Source: CAZVPF01 sp964628195 (GTDB lineage Bacteria > Planctomycetota > Phycisphaerae > Sedimentisphaerales > Anaerohalosphaeraceae). Taken from it: DNA of 64,000 nt. Numbering within the stretch: position 1 is the stretch's first letter; the number at the start of each line of letters is the position of its first letter. The stretch lies in assembly GCA_964628195.1 (NCBI GenBank), contig CAZVPF010000002.1, forward strand, positions 124,001 to 188,000, written 5' to 3'. The notes beneath the pieces were generated by a model that had not been told where the DNA came from, ran no database searches, and saw only the letters and a list, made by a program, of their open reading frames with translations. Below are positions 1-9,537 of this stretch, piece by piece. The position numbers and the translations under genes are program-made.

Positions 1-980
1 TTATTGCCGAGATAGGCGGCAATCATGAAGGAGATTTTGAGTATGCAAAACGGCTGACAGAGCTTGCCGTAAGGTCCGGTGCCGATGCGGTTAAATATCA
101 GTTATACACCGGCGATTCCCTTGTCAACAGGCTTGAGGATTTGGATCGCAACAAACATTTTAAAAAATTTCAGTTGAGAGACGAGCAGTATATCGAACTT
201 GCTGAGATTTGCAGCTCCTTTGGCGTCACGTTTATGGCTTCAGTATGGAACATCGATGCTTTTGATTTTATCGATCCTTACATGAAAGTATATAAGATCG
301 GGTCGGGTGACTTGACCGCTTACAACGTTATTAAACGCACGGTCGAAACAGGAAAGCCGATAATTATGTCCACTGGCCTTTCCACAATGACTGAAGTTCT
401 CGAAACTGTTAAGTTTATTACTGGGCTTGATAAAAGCTATATCACAGACAGGAAACTGGCACTGATGCAGTGTTCGGCTATGTATCCTATACCGGATGAA
501 GATGCAAATTTGAATGTTATGCTCTCATTGAGAGAAAAGACTTCTCTGCCTGTAGGCTATTCCGATCACACTTTAGGAACTGATGCACTTGAGACGGCTG
601 CTGCGATGGGGGCTGAAATCCTTGAGATGCATTTTACAGACACCAGGCAGCACAAAACTTTCAGGGACCATAAGATCGCATTAACAGCCCCTGAGATAGA
701 AAACTTGATTGAAAAGATTAAAAAAATATATTTGCTCCAGGGAAACTACGATAAAAAGCCGGTAACTTCCGAAATTCAGGCAGGTCATGTCATTTCTTTT
801 CGGCGTGGGGTTTATCCGCTGACAGATTTACCTGCGGGCCATAAGATTGATAAAACTGACCTTGTGACTTTAAGGCCTTGTCACGGGATCGGAGCAAATC
901 ACTTTTATGAAATTGTAGGCAAAACTTTGAAAATAGATGTAAAAAAGCTTCAGCTTTTAGGATGGAATATGTTTGATTAA
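1..980 (+). CDS. NeuB-family nonulosonate (sialic/legionaminic/pseudaminic acid) synthase, 5' end outside window
   Basis: The reading frame is already open at base 3, so the true start lies upstream; about 325 residues are visible against roughly 340-350 for the family, so only a short N-terminal piece is missing. The visible N-terminus (IAEIGGNHEGDF) is the first strand of the NeuB TIM barrel, which condenses PEP with an N-acetyl-hexosamine to make a nine-carbon acidic sugar. Family markers further on are KIGSGDL, STGLSTM and the GYSDHTLG segment. The C-terminal 60 residues look like the antifreeze-like SAF domain (RRGVYPLTDLPAG, then LRPCHGIG). Which nonulosonate is made cannot be told from this gene alone. 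It opens the glycan locus and would supply an acidic sugar precursor. Confidence 0.85.
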   Translation, partial: IAEIGGNHEGDFEYAKRLTELAVRSGADAVKYQLYTGDSLVNRLEDLDRNKHFKKFQLRDEQYIELAEICSSFGVTFMASVWNIDAFDFIDPYMKVYKIGSGDLTAYNVIKRTVETGKPIIMSTGLSTMTEVLETVKFITGLDKSYITDRKLALMQCSAMYPIPDEDANLNVMLSLREKTSLPVGYSDHTLGTDALETAAAMGAEILEMHFTDTRQHKTFRDHKIALTAPEIENLIEKIKKIYLLQGNYDKKPVTSEIQAGHVISFRRGVYPLTDLPAGHKIDKTDLVTLRPCHGIGANHFYEIVGKTLKIDVKKLQLLGWNMFD

Positions 981-1004
981 TTTTTTTATGAGGATAGAAA
1001 GCCA

Positions 1005-2048
1005 ATGAAATGCCTCGACGAACTGATTAGTATTTCCGAATCATTTTATGAAAAGTGCGACAGCTTAGTCCAGAAGCATCCATGGGCCGTATGTATCGCA
1101 ATGCACGAGTATGCGAGAAATTTATATCCAGCGGACCCTTATATACCTTTTTCATCGGGACAAAGCTCTACCGAAAGAGTTTATCAGGTGACAGTCAACT
1201 TGATTGATTTTTTAAATAAGACTGCTGTGATTGGAAATTATGAAACGAGAGCGTATACTGATATCATTGATGCTGAAGTAAAAGAGAAGACCGGTGATGT
1301 ATACGGTAGTTTTTGGGAAACTTTCTCATACGAAGATCTTACAGAAAATGCAATCAATATTTTAAAAGACCGATGGATAAAAAATGGATTTGATTTAAAA
1401 CTGATTGAGGGAAAAAAAGCCATCGATATTGGTTGCGGATCAGGACGATATACTTTCGCCCTGAGAAAGCTGGGCTGTAAACATGTAACAGGGGTTGACT
1501 ACGGAGACCGGGGCCTGGAGGTTGCGAAAAAGATTATTAAGCAAAGTGGGATTGACAATATAGACTTTGAAAAAGCGAATATTCTGGATCTTCCCTTCGA
1601 AAATGCAGCTTTTGATTTTGTATTTTGCCACGGAGTTCTTCATCATACCGAAGATATGGAAAAAGGACTGTCCGAAATGATCCGTGTTGCCGCACCCGGG
1701 GCAACAATATGGCTGTATATATACGGCGATGGCGGTATATTCTGGCATGCCCGCAAACGAATGCCTCAGGTTATGAAGAAAATACCTCAGCCTTACACAA
1801 TGAAAGTTCTCAATTTGATCGGTATGCCGTCAAATCGCTTTATATTCGCCGACAACTGGTATGTTCCTATTGAAAGACATACCACCGATAAGCAGGCAAG
1901 GGACATTCTGAAAAAGTTGGGAATAAAAAAGATCGAAAGAAAAGTTCATGGTCGCCCAACCGACCTCGATTATCTTTCTATGAATGGGGGTGAAGAAGGC
2001 AAAATTATGTGGGGCGATGGTGAGCTAAGTTATTTTTTGGAAAAATAA
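1005..2048 (+). CDS. Class I SAM-dependent methyltransferase
   Basis: The protein (347 residues) carries SAM-binding motif I as AIDIGCGSGRYT at residues 139-150, an acidic residue at the end of strand 2 (GVDYGD) and motif IV-like FDFVFCHGVLHHTED. The roughly 135 residues before the Rossmann fold are an N-terminal extension of unknown role. It starts with ATG, with a GAGGAT-like ribosome site just upstream, and lies 24 bp after the NeuB-family gene and 5 bp before the radical SAM gene, so it is surely co-transcribed. In this setting it probably methylates a sugar or a sugar-linked group, but the acceptor cannot be read from sequence. Confidence 0.8.
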   Translation: MKCLDELISISESFYEKCDSLVQKHPWAVCIAMHEYARNLYPADPYIPFSSGQSSTERVYQVTVNLIDFLNKTAVIGNYETRAYTDIIDAEVKEKTGDVYGSFWETFSYEDLTENAINILKDRWIKNGFDLKLIEGKKAIDIGCGSGRYTFALRKLGCKHVTGVDYGDRGLEVAKKIIKQSGIDNIDFEKANILDLPFENAAFDFVFCHGVLHHTEDMEKGLSEMIRVAAPGATIWLYIYGDGGIFWHARKRMPQVMKKIPQPYTMKVLNLIGMPSNRFIFADNWYVPIERHTTDKQARDILKKLGIKKIERKVHGRPTDLDYLSMNGGEEGKIMWGDGELSYFLEK

Positions 2049-2053
2049 GATTT

Positions 2054-3127
2054 ATGCCGGAACAAATGACACAGAATAAAATATCTGATTTCGGGTTTAA
2101 GGTTTTCCAAATAGAAATCAACAGTAGTTGCAACATGCAATGTTCCTTTTGCGCTTATCCTTTGCGTTCGGTGCCGAAAATGAACATGGATTTGGAGCAG
2201 ATAAAACACATTATTGACCAAGCCGCCGAAGACGGTTCATTAAGATTTGTTGCTTTTCAGCATTATGGTGAGCCCCTGCTTCACAAGAGCCTCTTTGAAG
2301 CTATCGACTACGCCCGTGAAAAAGGCGTCAAATCCCAGGTTATCACAAATTGCCTTCTTTTGACAGATGATATTGTTGACAAATTGTTGACTCATTCGCC
2401 GGATATTCTGCGCCTCTCATTTCATACAACTGATCAAGAGCTTTATCAAAACACAAGAGGTTCAAATTTGCCTTTTCATGAGTATCGTAACAGGATAGAG
2501 CGTTGTGCTGTTAAAATATTGACGCAGAGAAATAACATCAAAGAATGCCGGATTGATATAGCTTGCGCCCCTCGAATAAAATCAGTAACTAAAAAAATAA
2601 AACAAAAATTCTTCAATCAAAATCCTGGTGTAATTATTACTAAACGCATTGAAGATATTGAGGGCTCTGTTCGATCATTTGCTGCTGATATTGCAGCCCG
2701 GGCATGTTTGACTTTTGATGGCGACCAGTTTAAAAGAAATGTTAGCGATTACAAAAAAAGCTGCAAATCAGCCAGTGTGTTATATAAATTCAATGATATT
2801 ATGTCGTTAACAGTGAAAAGACATATTGACGGCAGACGGATGTTTCATAACATACCTGTACAATATGGAAAGTGCAGTACCAATACAATCGGGATATTGC
2901 CGGACGGGAGAATAACACTTTGTTGCCTGGACTGCGACGGTTGGACCTCGATCGGCAACGCGTTTGAAGATAAAATTATTAACCTTTTAAGGCAAAATAG
3001 CGACCTGATAAGTCAGATTCGTAAAGGACCACGAATCCCGTTCGAGCCTTGTCAGCGATGCCAGGGTTACTCAAAAAGACCAGCTTCCTTTGCTCACGAT
3101 TTTTTAAAAAGAATTCATTTACGATGA
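2054..3127 (+). CDS. Radical SAM protein with SPASM-like C-terminal Fe-S region
   Basis: Residues 26-33 contain the radical SAM CxxxCxxC motif (CNMQCSFC), which binds the 4Fe-4S cluster that cleaves SAM. The segment FQHYGEPLLH corresponds to the GGE-type SAM-binding motif. The C-terminus holds further cysteines (a CSTN...CCLDC group around residues 275-295 and CQRC at 333-336) as in SPASM domains, which bind auxiliary clusters. The reaction is unknown. In glycan loci such proteins may rearrange, epimerise or dehydrogenate a sugar or act on a carrier-bound group; that is inference. The gene lies 5 bp after a methyltransferase and is followed by a 50-bp gap. Confidence 0.8.
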   Translation: MPEQMTQNKISDFGFKVFQIEINSSCNMQCSFCAYPLRSVPKMNMDLEQIKHIIDQAAEDGSLRFVAFQHYGEPLLHKSLFEAIDYAREKGVKSQVITNCLLLTDDIVDKLLTHSPDILRLSFHTTDQELYQNTRGSNLPFHEYRNRIERCAVKILTQRNNIKECRIDIACAPRIKSVTKKIKQKFFNQNPGVIITKRIEDIEGSVRSFAADIAARACLTFDGDQFKRNVSDYKKSCKSASVLYKFNDIMSLTVKRHIDGRRMFHNIPVQYGKCSTNTIGILPDGRITLCCLDCDGWTSIGNAFEDKIINLLRQNSDLISQIRKGPRIPFEPCQRCQGYSKRPASFAHDFLKRIHLR

Positions 3128-3177
3128 GTTAGGGTTATATCTCGACCTCCTTTAAAGTTACATAGAGTGAGTATTAA

Positions 3178-4164
3178 ATGTCAGTTTTCTTTCACATCGG
3201 CATGGGCAAAGCCGGGTCAACTTATTTGCAGCAGCAGGTCTTTCCTAATCTCAAAGGGATAACTTATGTCGATCATTTCCGATATGACAATCCAGTCAGC
3301 AGTATTTTGCTCAAACTGTATTATGAGCAAAACCCATGGAAGTCGAATTCGACAGAAGACAAAGAGAAAGCGAATTTATTTTTAACTTCTGTTGAGAACA
3401 AGCTTTTCAGCTGGGAAAGCATTGTTGGAAACCCGTACGCTAATTTTCATAATCATTTTCTGCTTGCAGATGCGCTCAAGGAAATTTGCCCTGAGGGGAA
3501 GATTATACTTATAATTAGAAAGCAGGACGATTATATTCATTCTCAGTATATGCAGGCTGTTCAAATGGGTTCGGCATTTAGCATACGTTATTTTATGAAT
3601 TACAGCAGCGGTAATTTCGGCACATACACCCCGCCGCCCTGGAAGAAGGCAAATCTTGACGTAAGAATATTAAACTATATGAATTTTCTTGACACTTACA
3701 TTAAGAGATTTGGTAAAGAGAATGTCTTGGTTCTGCCATTTGAACTGATGAAAGAGAATCCGAAAACATTTATTAAAAAAATTGAAGCATTTACCGGCAG
3801 TACCTATAGTGAAGAAAGCTCACAGAAGTTATACGGCATACATAATAAAAGTTATTCTCTGCTTTCATATTATATCGCAATTATTACTAACGGAATAACC
3901 GACCCAACATGTCCTTCTGTGATAAGGTTTGTCAGGAACATCCTGTCTAAGCTGTTTTCAATATGTACTCAATGTTCCGGCAGAAAGAAGTCTTCTTTTG
4001 GCCTTCGTCATGTTCTTCAAAACGGTCTCGATAGAGTTTTTTATATCAGGCCCAATCTTTTAAGCTCCGAACAGCGAAAGGCAATACTGTCTTTTCATAA
4101 AGAATCCAATAAACAGTTGGATGCTTTATATGGTCTTGAACTCAAGAAATACGGTTATTACTGA
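3178..4164 (+). CDS. Sulfotransferase-like protein (PAPS-dependent)
   Basis: The N-terminus FFHIGMGKAGSTYLQQ matches the 5'-phosphosulfate loop of sulfotransferases, which move a sulfuryl group from PAPS to a hydroxyl or amine. The IILIIRKQDDYIHSQY segment corresponds to the 3'-phosphate-binding strand and helix (R...S). Length, 328 residues, fits a single-domain enzyme. ATG start with GAGTGAG upstream. Its place between a radical SAM gene and an amidotransferase gene in a glycan locus suggests that it sulfates the glycan or a precursor. Acceptor unknown. Confidence 0.7.
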   Translation: MSVFFHIGMGKAGSTYLQQQVFPNLKGITYVDHFRYDNPVSSILLKLYYEQNPWKSNSTEDKEKANLFLTSVENKLFSWESIVGNPYANFHNHFLLADALKEICPEGKIILIIRKQDDYIHSQYMQAVQMGSAFSIRYFMNYSSGNFGTYTPPPWKKANLDVRILNYMNFLDTYIKRFGKENVLVLPFELMKENPKTFIKKIEAFTGSTYSEESSQKLYGIHNKSYSLLSYYIAIITNGITDPTCPSVIRFVRNILSKLFSICTQCSGRKKSSFGLRHVLQNGLDRVFYIRPNLLSSEQRKAILSFHKESNKQLDALYGLELKKYGYY

Positions 4165-4174
4165 AGTACTTTAA

Positions 4175-6022
4175 ATGTGCGGTTTTACGGGTATAGTTTA
4201 CTCCGATTCATCCCGGACCATCGACCCTGACACCTACACTCGGTTGACGGAGATTCTTTCTCATCGTGGACCGGACAATCTGGGCTGTTTCAGGGATGAT
4301 AGAATCGACTTGATACACCATCGCCTTTCTATTATTGACCCGACCGACCAGGCCAATCAGCCAATGAAGGACCCGAATACAGGAAATGTCGTAGTTTTTA
4401 ACGGCGAAATATATAACTATAAAGAACTTAAGTCTCAGCATAATGACATTCACTGGCATACAAATTCTGACACAGAGGTTATACTTAAGTTATACCAACG
4501 ACTGGGTAAAAGTTTTGTTAATAAGCTTAATGGGATTTTTGCTTTTGCAATTTATGATAATGTGCAAAAATGTGTTTTACTGTATCGCGACCGTTTCGGG
4601 ATAAAACCCCTGCATTATATTAACACACAATCTGGGTTCGCGTTTTCTTCCGAAATCAAACCGCTGCTTCAGCTTATTCGGCCTGAATATGACCGAACTG
4701 TTATTTTTGATTACCTTGAGTATGGACGCTTGGCACATGACCAGCGGACCTTCTTTAGAGGTGTCTGCAGTCTCAAACCGGCCCATTATATGAAGTATGA
4801 CTTTGAAAAAGGAAGTATCTCCACAGTCAGGTATTGGGACATAAAAGACGACAACTCTTTGAGTAACTTATCGAATGAGCAGATAGTGGAAAGGACGTAT
4901 ACGGAACTTCAAAAAGCTATACGCCTTAATATGGTAAGTGATGTCGAAGTGGCAGTCAGTTTAAGCAGTGGGGCCGATTCAACGCTTATTCTGAGACTTG
5001 CTCAGCAGCAAACTGCACAAATAAAGGCTTTCACATTCGGCTTTGAAGAGGATGCCTACGACGAAGTGAGCCGTATAAAAGACCAAGATAGCCTAAAGGG
5101 TATCGAATTGCATCCGGTCTATCTCAGGCCCGGTCAAATGCTGGAGCTGCTGAAGCAGGCCGTCTACTACTTTGAAACACCTTTAGGAGGACTAGGCACT
5201 TTATCGGCATACAATATGATGAAAGAGGTCCGGCGAAAGGGAATCAAGGTGATGTTGGCTGGTGAGGGTGCGGATGAGATATTCGGCGGATATCAATATT
5301 ATTTCCCTGCATACTTTAAAGACCTGGAGTACGACAATGAGTTGCTGTATAGAGAAGTGGAAGATTATGCCAAAGCACACGGGATCAAAATGAAACCTTT
5401 TTGCCAGGCTTATAATGAGTTGATCAAAACAGTCAACTCAAAAACTGTGCTGGCGCCTGATGGCACCGGTTCTTCAAACAGCCATGCAAGTTCGGATTTA
5501 AGGGCTGAGTTTAAGCAAGACGCTTTAGTCTCTGGTCCGGCCATATTTAAAAGCTGTCTTATTTGTGAAATGTACCGGGACCTTACAGAAAAGAAGCTGC
5601 CGAAACTGTTGCATTTTCAGGACCGAGCAGGAATGGCCGGCGGCATTGAAACAAGGGTTCCTTATCTGGACCATAACCTTGTAGAGTTTATTTATGCTTT
5701 GGGTAACCGTTGCAAAATATATCGGGGACAAAGCAAGTATTTATTGAAGGCCGTGCTTAAGCGTTATTTTGATTATACAGAACCTAAAAAGACAAAACAT
5801 TATGTGGCAACCCCTCAACGGGAATGGCTGAAAACTACGTCTCTTGCAAAGGAGATACTGGAAACATTGCGCTTTGGCTGGCTTGTTGAAGAGGGACTTA
5901 TAGACTTTAAGTTGTTCGAAAGGGATTATAACGCATATATATCTCAGCCGGAACTTGGGAATTCCTTTTTTGTATGGAAGCTTATCAACCTTGAGTATCT
6001 TTTGGGACAAAAATGGAATTAG
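4175..6022 (+). CDS. Asparagine synthase (glutamine-hydrolysing) family amidotransferase, glycan-locus copy
   Basis: This is a two-domain AsnB-type enzyme of 615 residues. After removal of Met1, Cys2 (MCGFTGIV) is the glutaminase nucleophile, with SHRGPD, NGEIYNY and RDRFGIKPLHY motifs in the N-terminal domain. The synthetase domain has the ATP pyrophosphatase loop SSGADS at residues 264-269, where SGGxDS is usual, and LAGEGADEIFGGY further on. AsnB homologues inside polysaccharide loci are known to amidate sugar carboxylates, so this copy may convert an acidic sugar to its amide instead of making asparagine. It overlaps the next gene by 10 bp. A second AsnB-like gene lies at 36.4 kb. Confidence 0.85.
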   Translation: MCGFTGIVYSDSSRTIDPDTYTRLTEILSHRGPDNLGCFRDDRIDLIHHRLSIIDPTDQANQPMKDPNTGNVVVFNGEIYNYKELKSQHNDIHWHTNSDTEVILKLYQRLGKSFVNKLNGIFAFAIYDNVQKCVLLYRDRFGIKPLHYINTQSGFAFSSEIKPLLQLIRPEYDRTVIFDYLEYGRLAHDQRTFFRGVCSLKPAHYMKYDFEKGSISTVRYWDIKDDNSLSNLSNEQIVERTYTELQKAIRLNMVSDVEVAVSLSSGADSTLILRLAQQQTAQIKAFTFGFEEDAYDEVSRIKDQDSLKGIELHPVYLRPGQMLELLKQAVYYFETPLGGLGTLSAYNMMKEVRRKGIKVMLAGEGADEIFGGYQYYFPAYFKDLEYDNELLYREVEDYAKAHGIKMKPFCQAYNELIKTVNSKTVLAPDGTGSSNSHASSDLRAEFKQDALVSGPAIFKSCLICEMYRDLTEKKLPKLLHFQDRAGMAGGIETRVPYLDHNLVEFIYALGNRCKIYRGQSKYLLKAVLKRYFDYTEPKKTKHYVATPQREWLKTTSLAKEILETLRFGWLVEEGLIDFKLFERDYNAYISQPELGNSFFVWKLINLEYLLGQKWN

Positions 6023-7350
6023 TTAAAACAGGTAATTACATAAAGGATATCGAGTCAAAACATTTTGACAAAATCACCAAGCTGAATTTTGGAAAATTCA
6101 ATGTTTGGCAAATTTACAGAAACTTTCTTATATATAGATTTATGAAAGCAAAAAACTCTTCACAAAAACCGGCTTCCAAAAGAACTGAAAGTTTGATTAG
6201 TTTCTTTTTTCAAATGTATAAAAAAAGGAAGTATCTGAAGAATAAACATATATTATATTCGACTTCTGCGAATTATGATAAAAAGGAAGGCGAAAGACTT
6301 GCCTCAACGGTTCTTATGAGTTTAGCCAACGAGATCGGTGAGGATAAAGTTTATGTTATTGCAACTGATAAGTATGATATTGAACAGCACGAATCCTTTC
6401 CAAAGATTGAATTTAATGACTTTACACTTAATAAAATGCGCTTTTCTCCTTTTATTTGTGTTTTTTTATTTCCCGCCATATTCCGGCATTTCAGAGCGCT
6501 GAAAAACTTTTTAGATGTCAGTTTTTCCAAAGTTGCAATTCTGCTCGCCGGTTTTTTTGAAAAGCATCTTTATTATAATATAATGTTGTGGATCATTAAG
6601 CCCGCAAGTCTGTTTTTTTACAGGTCTTCATATGGAAGCGAGGCGTTAATATCTGCTGCAAAGGCTCAAGGTATAAAAGTGTATGAATACCAGCACGGAC
6701 AGTTGTACAAAGAGCATTATGGATATAATTTTTGCAGATCACTGCTTGGAATTAAAAACAAGATGATTCTTCCGGACAAATTACTTTTATACGGGGAGTA
6801 TTGGAAAGAAGTTTTGAAAGAAGAAGGTTTTTTCGATGATAAAGATGTGATTGTGTGTGGTCATCCGACCCTGCACGATGCAGGCAAGATAGATTTTGAT
6901 ATAAATTATGAACAGATAGCGGTATTTTCCTCGCCTTATGCTGCCGAAAAGTTAATAAAATTTATCGATCGTTATATAAATAATTCAGATTATGCCTGTG
7001 ATTATCAGTGGATAATCAAATGCCATCCCCGCGAAAATAAGCAACTATGGCAGGAACTTGCTGATAAGCATCAACAAGTTCAGGTCATATCTAAAAGCAC
7101 TTATGATATATTGAATTCGGTGAAAATTATTTTATCAGCTTCCCCTTCTATAATATATGAATCGACTTATTTTGGAAATTCTGTATACGCTTTTTTTCCG
7201 GGTGTTGACCTTGATAATTCGCAAAGCTGGGCCTTTCCTGAATGTAACAGGATTGAAGAAGGCTTTCTGGGCCATTTTGAAAAAAACAAACAAGTGGATG
7301 TTTCCGAAAAATACTATAAGGGACTTGCTCTCCAACAAATATTTTCTTAA
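6013..7350 (+). CDS. Putative GT-B-fold glycosyl/glycerophosphotransferase of the capsule or CDP-glycerol type
   Basis: No close family can be named. The 445-residue protein has an HPRE-type segment (WIIKCHPRENKQLWQ) and a late SASPSIIYESTYFGNSVYAF segment. These resemble the C-terminal donor-binding half of capsule polysaccharide and CDP-glycerol transferases. The middle EYQHGQLYKEHYG also fits the QHG motif seen in surface-carbohydrate transferases. There is no signal peptide, and the only hydrophobic stretch is around residues 150-195. The start overlaps the end of the amidotransferase gene, indicating translational coupling. Likely a cytoplasmic enzyme adding a unit to the glycan; donor and acceptor unknown. 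Confidence 0.5.
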   Translation: MELVKTGNYIKDIESKHFDKITKLNFGKFNVWQIYRNFLIYRFMKAKNSSQKPASKRTESLISFFFQMYKKRKYLKNKHILYSTSANYDKKEGERLASTVLMSLANEIGEDKVYVIATDKYDIEQHESFPKIEFNDFTLNKMRFSPFICVFLFPAIFRHFRALKNFLDVSFSKVAILLAGFFEKHLYYNIMLWIIKPASLFFYRSSYGSEALISAAKAQGIKVYEYQHGQLYKEHYGYNFCRSLLGIKNKMILPDKLLLYGEYWKEVLKEEGFFDDKDVIVCGHPTLHDAGKIDFDINYEQIAVFSSPYAAEKLIKFIDRYINNSDYACDYQWIIKCHPRENKQLWQELADKHQQVQVISKSTYDILNSVKIILSASPSIIYESTYFGNSVYAFFPGVDLDNSQSWAFPECNRIEEGFLGHFEKNKQVDVSEKYYKGLALQQIFS

Positions 7351-7374
7351 TAAAGCGTAAGCTGGTCTGAAACG

Positions 7375-8103
7375 ATGATTTTCAAGAAACTAAAAAATCA
7401 TATTTGCAATTACAACCTTAATCGTGCTTATTTCAAAAAATTTGACGCCTCTGTCAGCGGCAATTTTTTAAGAAAAAAAGATCTTGTAAAAGACAGCATA
7501 AATATCGGTAAAAAGTCGCTGGTCTATAAGAACAGGATATCCGGTAAAGTAAGTATTGGAAGTTATTGTTCCATATCCCACGCCATTATCAGGGCCTCTG
7601 ATGAAACCGAGGTGAGGATTGGCTCTTACTCGATAATACAGGGAGGACAGTCTCAGATCGTCTCTAAAATTAATGATATAACAATAGGGAAATTTTGCAC
7701 TATTGGCTTTGGAGCTGTAATTATTGGTTACAGCCATCGAACTGACACTTACACCTATTCACTGCTCGACAAGCGGATTTTGGGTGGTAGAACTGCGAAT
7801 TTCTGTTCATTTGGTGATATACAAATTGGCCATGACTGCACCATCGGCATGTATTCCTTTATCATGCCCGGAGTCTCTTTAGGTAACGGGTGTATCGTCC
7901 TGCCGAACAGCGTAGTGACTTCCTCTTTTGAGCCGTATACGATTATTGCCGGAAATCCAGCTGTTAAAGTCGGCATTCGTTTTAGTCAAAAGAAGATTGA
8001 TTATTTGAACACAATTAACTGGTATGAATGGCCGCATGAAAAAATCGTTTCAAATATTTACAAACTCAATAAGAGAGTCAGAGAAAGTAATGAATTTGAT
8101 TGA
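7375..8103 (+). CDS. Left-handed beta-helix (hexapeptide repeat) acyltransferase
   Basis: The protein (242 residues) shows imperfect hexapeptide repeats over about residues 40-200 (IGSYCSISHAIIRA, IGKFCTIGFGAVII, IGHDCTIGMYSFIMPGV) and ends the helix with NSVVTSSFEPYTIIAGNPAVKVG, the usual closing motif of WbbJ/LpxA-like O-acyltransferases. Such enzymes transfer acetyl or another acyl group from CoA or an acyl carrier protein to a sugar. An acyl carrier protein gene is encoded 4 kb downstream, so an ACP-linked donor is possible. Confidence 0.8.
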   Translation: MIFKKLKNHICNYNLNRAYFKKFDASVSGNFLRKKDLVKDSINIGKKSLVYKNRISGKVSIGSYCSISHAIIRASDETEVRIGSYSIIQGGQSQIVSKINDITIGKFCTIGFGAVIIGYSHRTDTYTYSLLDKRILGGRTANFCSFGDIQIGHDCTIGMYSFIMPGVSLGNGCIVLPNSVVTSSFEPYTIIAGNPAVKVGIRFSQKKIDYLNTINWYEWPHEKIVSNIYKLNKRVRESNEFD

Positions 8104-8115
8104 AAGAGCGGCCCT

Positions 8116-9537
8116 ATGATCCGGGTTGAAAAAAATTATTTGTTTACACATCAGGACCAGCTTTCATTTGCAGAGCTTTCAGGTGATTTTAATCCGGTTC
8201 ATATTGACCCTCTTTATGCCCGCCGTACTTTGTTCGGCAAACAAATAGTTCACGGAATCAATCTTTTATTAAAAGCTTTGGATTATGCTGTTGAAACTTG
8301 CACAGCCGGCAAGTCTTTCAATATTATAAATGCTCAATTTCTTAAACCTGTTAAGATTAATGAAAATGTTGTATTCTCTTGTAATCTTGCTCAAGATACA
8401 ATTCAGGTCGAAATATTACAGGCAAGTACAAAAGCAGCGTCTTTTAACATACTTTTGGCCGATTTCCAAGTCGATCTTGATATTCCGAACAAATCTGACG
8501 AAAGTATTGAGTGCAAGGCTATCGACAGTGATACGGCAGAGTATGCAAACGGAATACTAAGACTATACCTAAATAAGCATGCCGCTGAATTGCTTTTTCC
8601 TAATCTTTACCGAATAGCGCCATTAGTTCAGATTGCCGAGATTTTGGCAGCAACAAGGCTTGTAGGAATGAATTGTCCCGGTAAGAACTCTATATTTAAT
8701 GGCCTTGACGTTCATTTCAACGGGAGTCCAAGTGACAGTGGTGAGCTTCGCTGGAATGTCTCTACCTGCAGCCGACGCTTCTCAAGATTAAATATAGAAA
8801 TAGCCGGGCCAACCCTCAGGGGCAGAATTGATACCTTCTTAAGGCCCGAACCGTTAAAACAGCCGGACTTGAAGAAACTTTGTAAAATGGTCAAGCCATT
8901 TGAGTTTGCCGGACAGAAGGCTCTTGTTATCGGCGGATCAAGAGGACTTGGTGAAGTGACCGCTAAGCTTCTAGCGGCTGGGGGTGCTGACGTAAAAATC
9001 ACTTATTTCATGGGTGAAATGGAAGCTAATGAGATTGTTAAGGAAATATCAGACTGGGGCCAAGCTGCTGAATGCTTCAAGTTCGATGTTTTAACACCTG
9101 GTGCCTGTTCTACGGTGCTTCATAACTTTCGAAACACCACGACGCTTTACTACTTCGCCACACCGTTTATTTTCGATGCCGTTAAAGGTGATTTTTCTGC
9201 CAAACTGTTTCAGCGTTTTTGCAATTATTACGTAAGCGGTTTCTTTAATACTGTCAAAATACTCATGGAAAATTGCCAAAACCTGCAGTATATTTTTTAT
9301 CCGTCTTCGATCGCTGTCGAGGAATATCCATCAAATATGTGTGAGTATGCGGCTGCCAAATCATCAGGAGAGTTTATTTGTAACTTTCTGGCGAAGAAGT
9401 TTACTAACCTTATTGTATATAAACCAAGGATCTCGAGGATGGCGACTGACCAGACAGCCAGCCTTTTGCCTGTTAATAATCAGGACCCGGGTCCTGTCAT
9501 TCTTGAGCATTTAAGATGCATGAAAAAATTAAAATGA
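8116..9537 (+). CDS. MaoC-like hydratase fused to short-chain dehydrogenase/reductase
   Basis: Residues 1-130 form a MaoC/hot-dog domain with the hydratase motif SGDFNPVHID (Asp24 and His29 are the likely catalytic pair). Residues 265-473 form an SDR domain with the nucleotide motif GGSRGLG at 273-279 and a YAAAK catalytic Tyr411/Lys415 pair preceded by Ser397/398. The segment between (140-250) may be a second, non-catalytic hot-dog. Such a fusion could interconvert 3-hydroxyacyl, enoyl and 3-oxoacyl thioesters in two steps. With the FkbH-like protein and acyl carrier protein downstream, a short acyl group for glycan decoration is a reasonable inference. Its stop overlaps the next gene. Confidence 0.75.
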   Translation: MIRVEKNYLFTHQDQLSFAELSGDFNPVHIDPLYARRTLFGKQIVHGINLLLKALDYAVETCTAGKSFNIINAQFLKPVKINENVVFSCNLAQDTIQVEILQASTKAASFNILLADFQVDLDIPNKSDESIECKAIDSDTAEYANGILRLYLNKHAAELLFPNLYRIAPLVQIAEILAATRLVGMNCPGKNSIFNGLDVHFNGSPSDSGELRWNVSTCSRRFSRLNIEIAGPTLRGRIDTFLRPEPLKQPDLKKLCKMVKPFEFAGQKALVIGGSRGLGEVTAKLLAAGGADVKITYFMGEMEANEIVKEISDWGQAAECFKFDVLTPGACSTVLHNFRNTTTLYYFATPFIFDAVKGDFSAKLFQRFCNYYVSGFFNTVKILMENCQNLQYIFYPSSIAVEEYPSNMCEYAAAKSSGEFICNFLAKKFTNLIVYKPRISRMATDQTASLLPVNNQDPGPVILEHLRCMKKLK

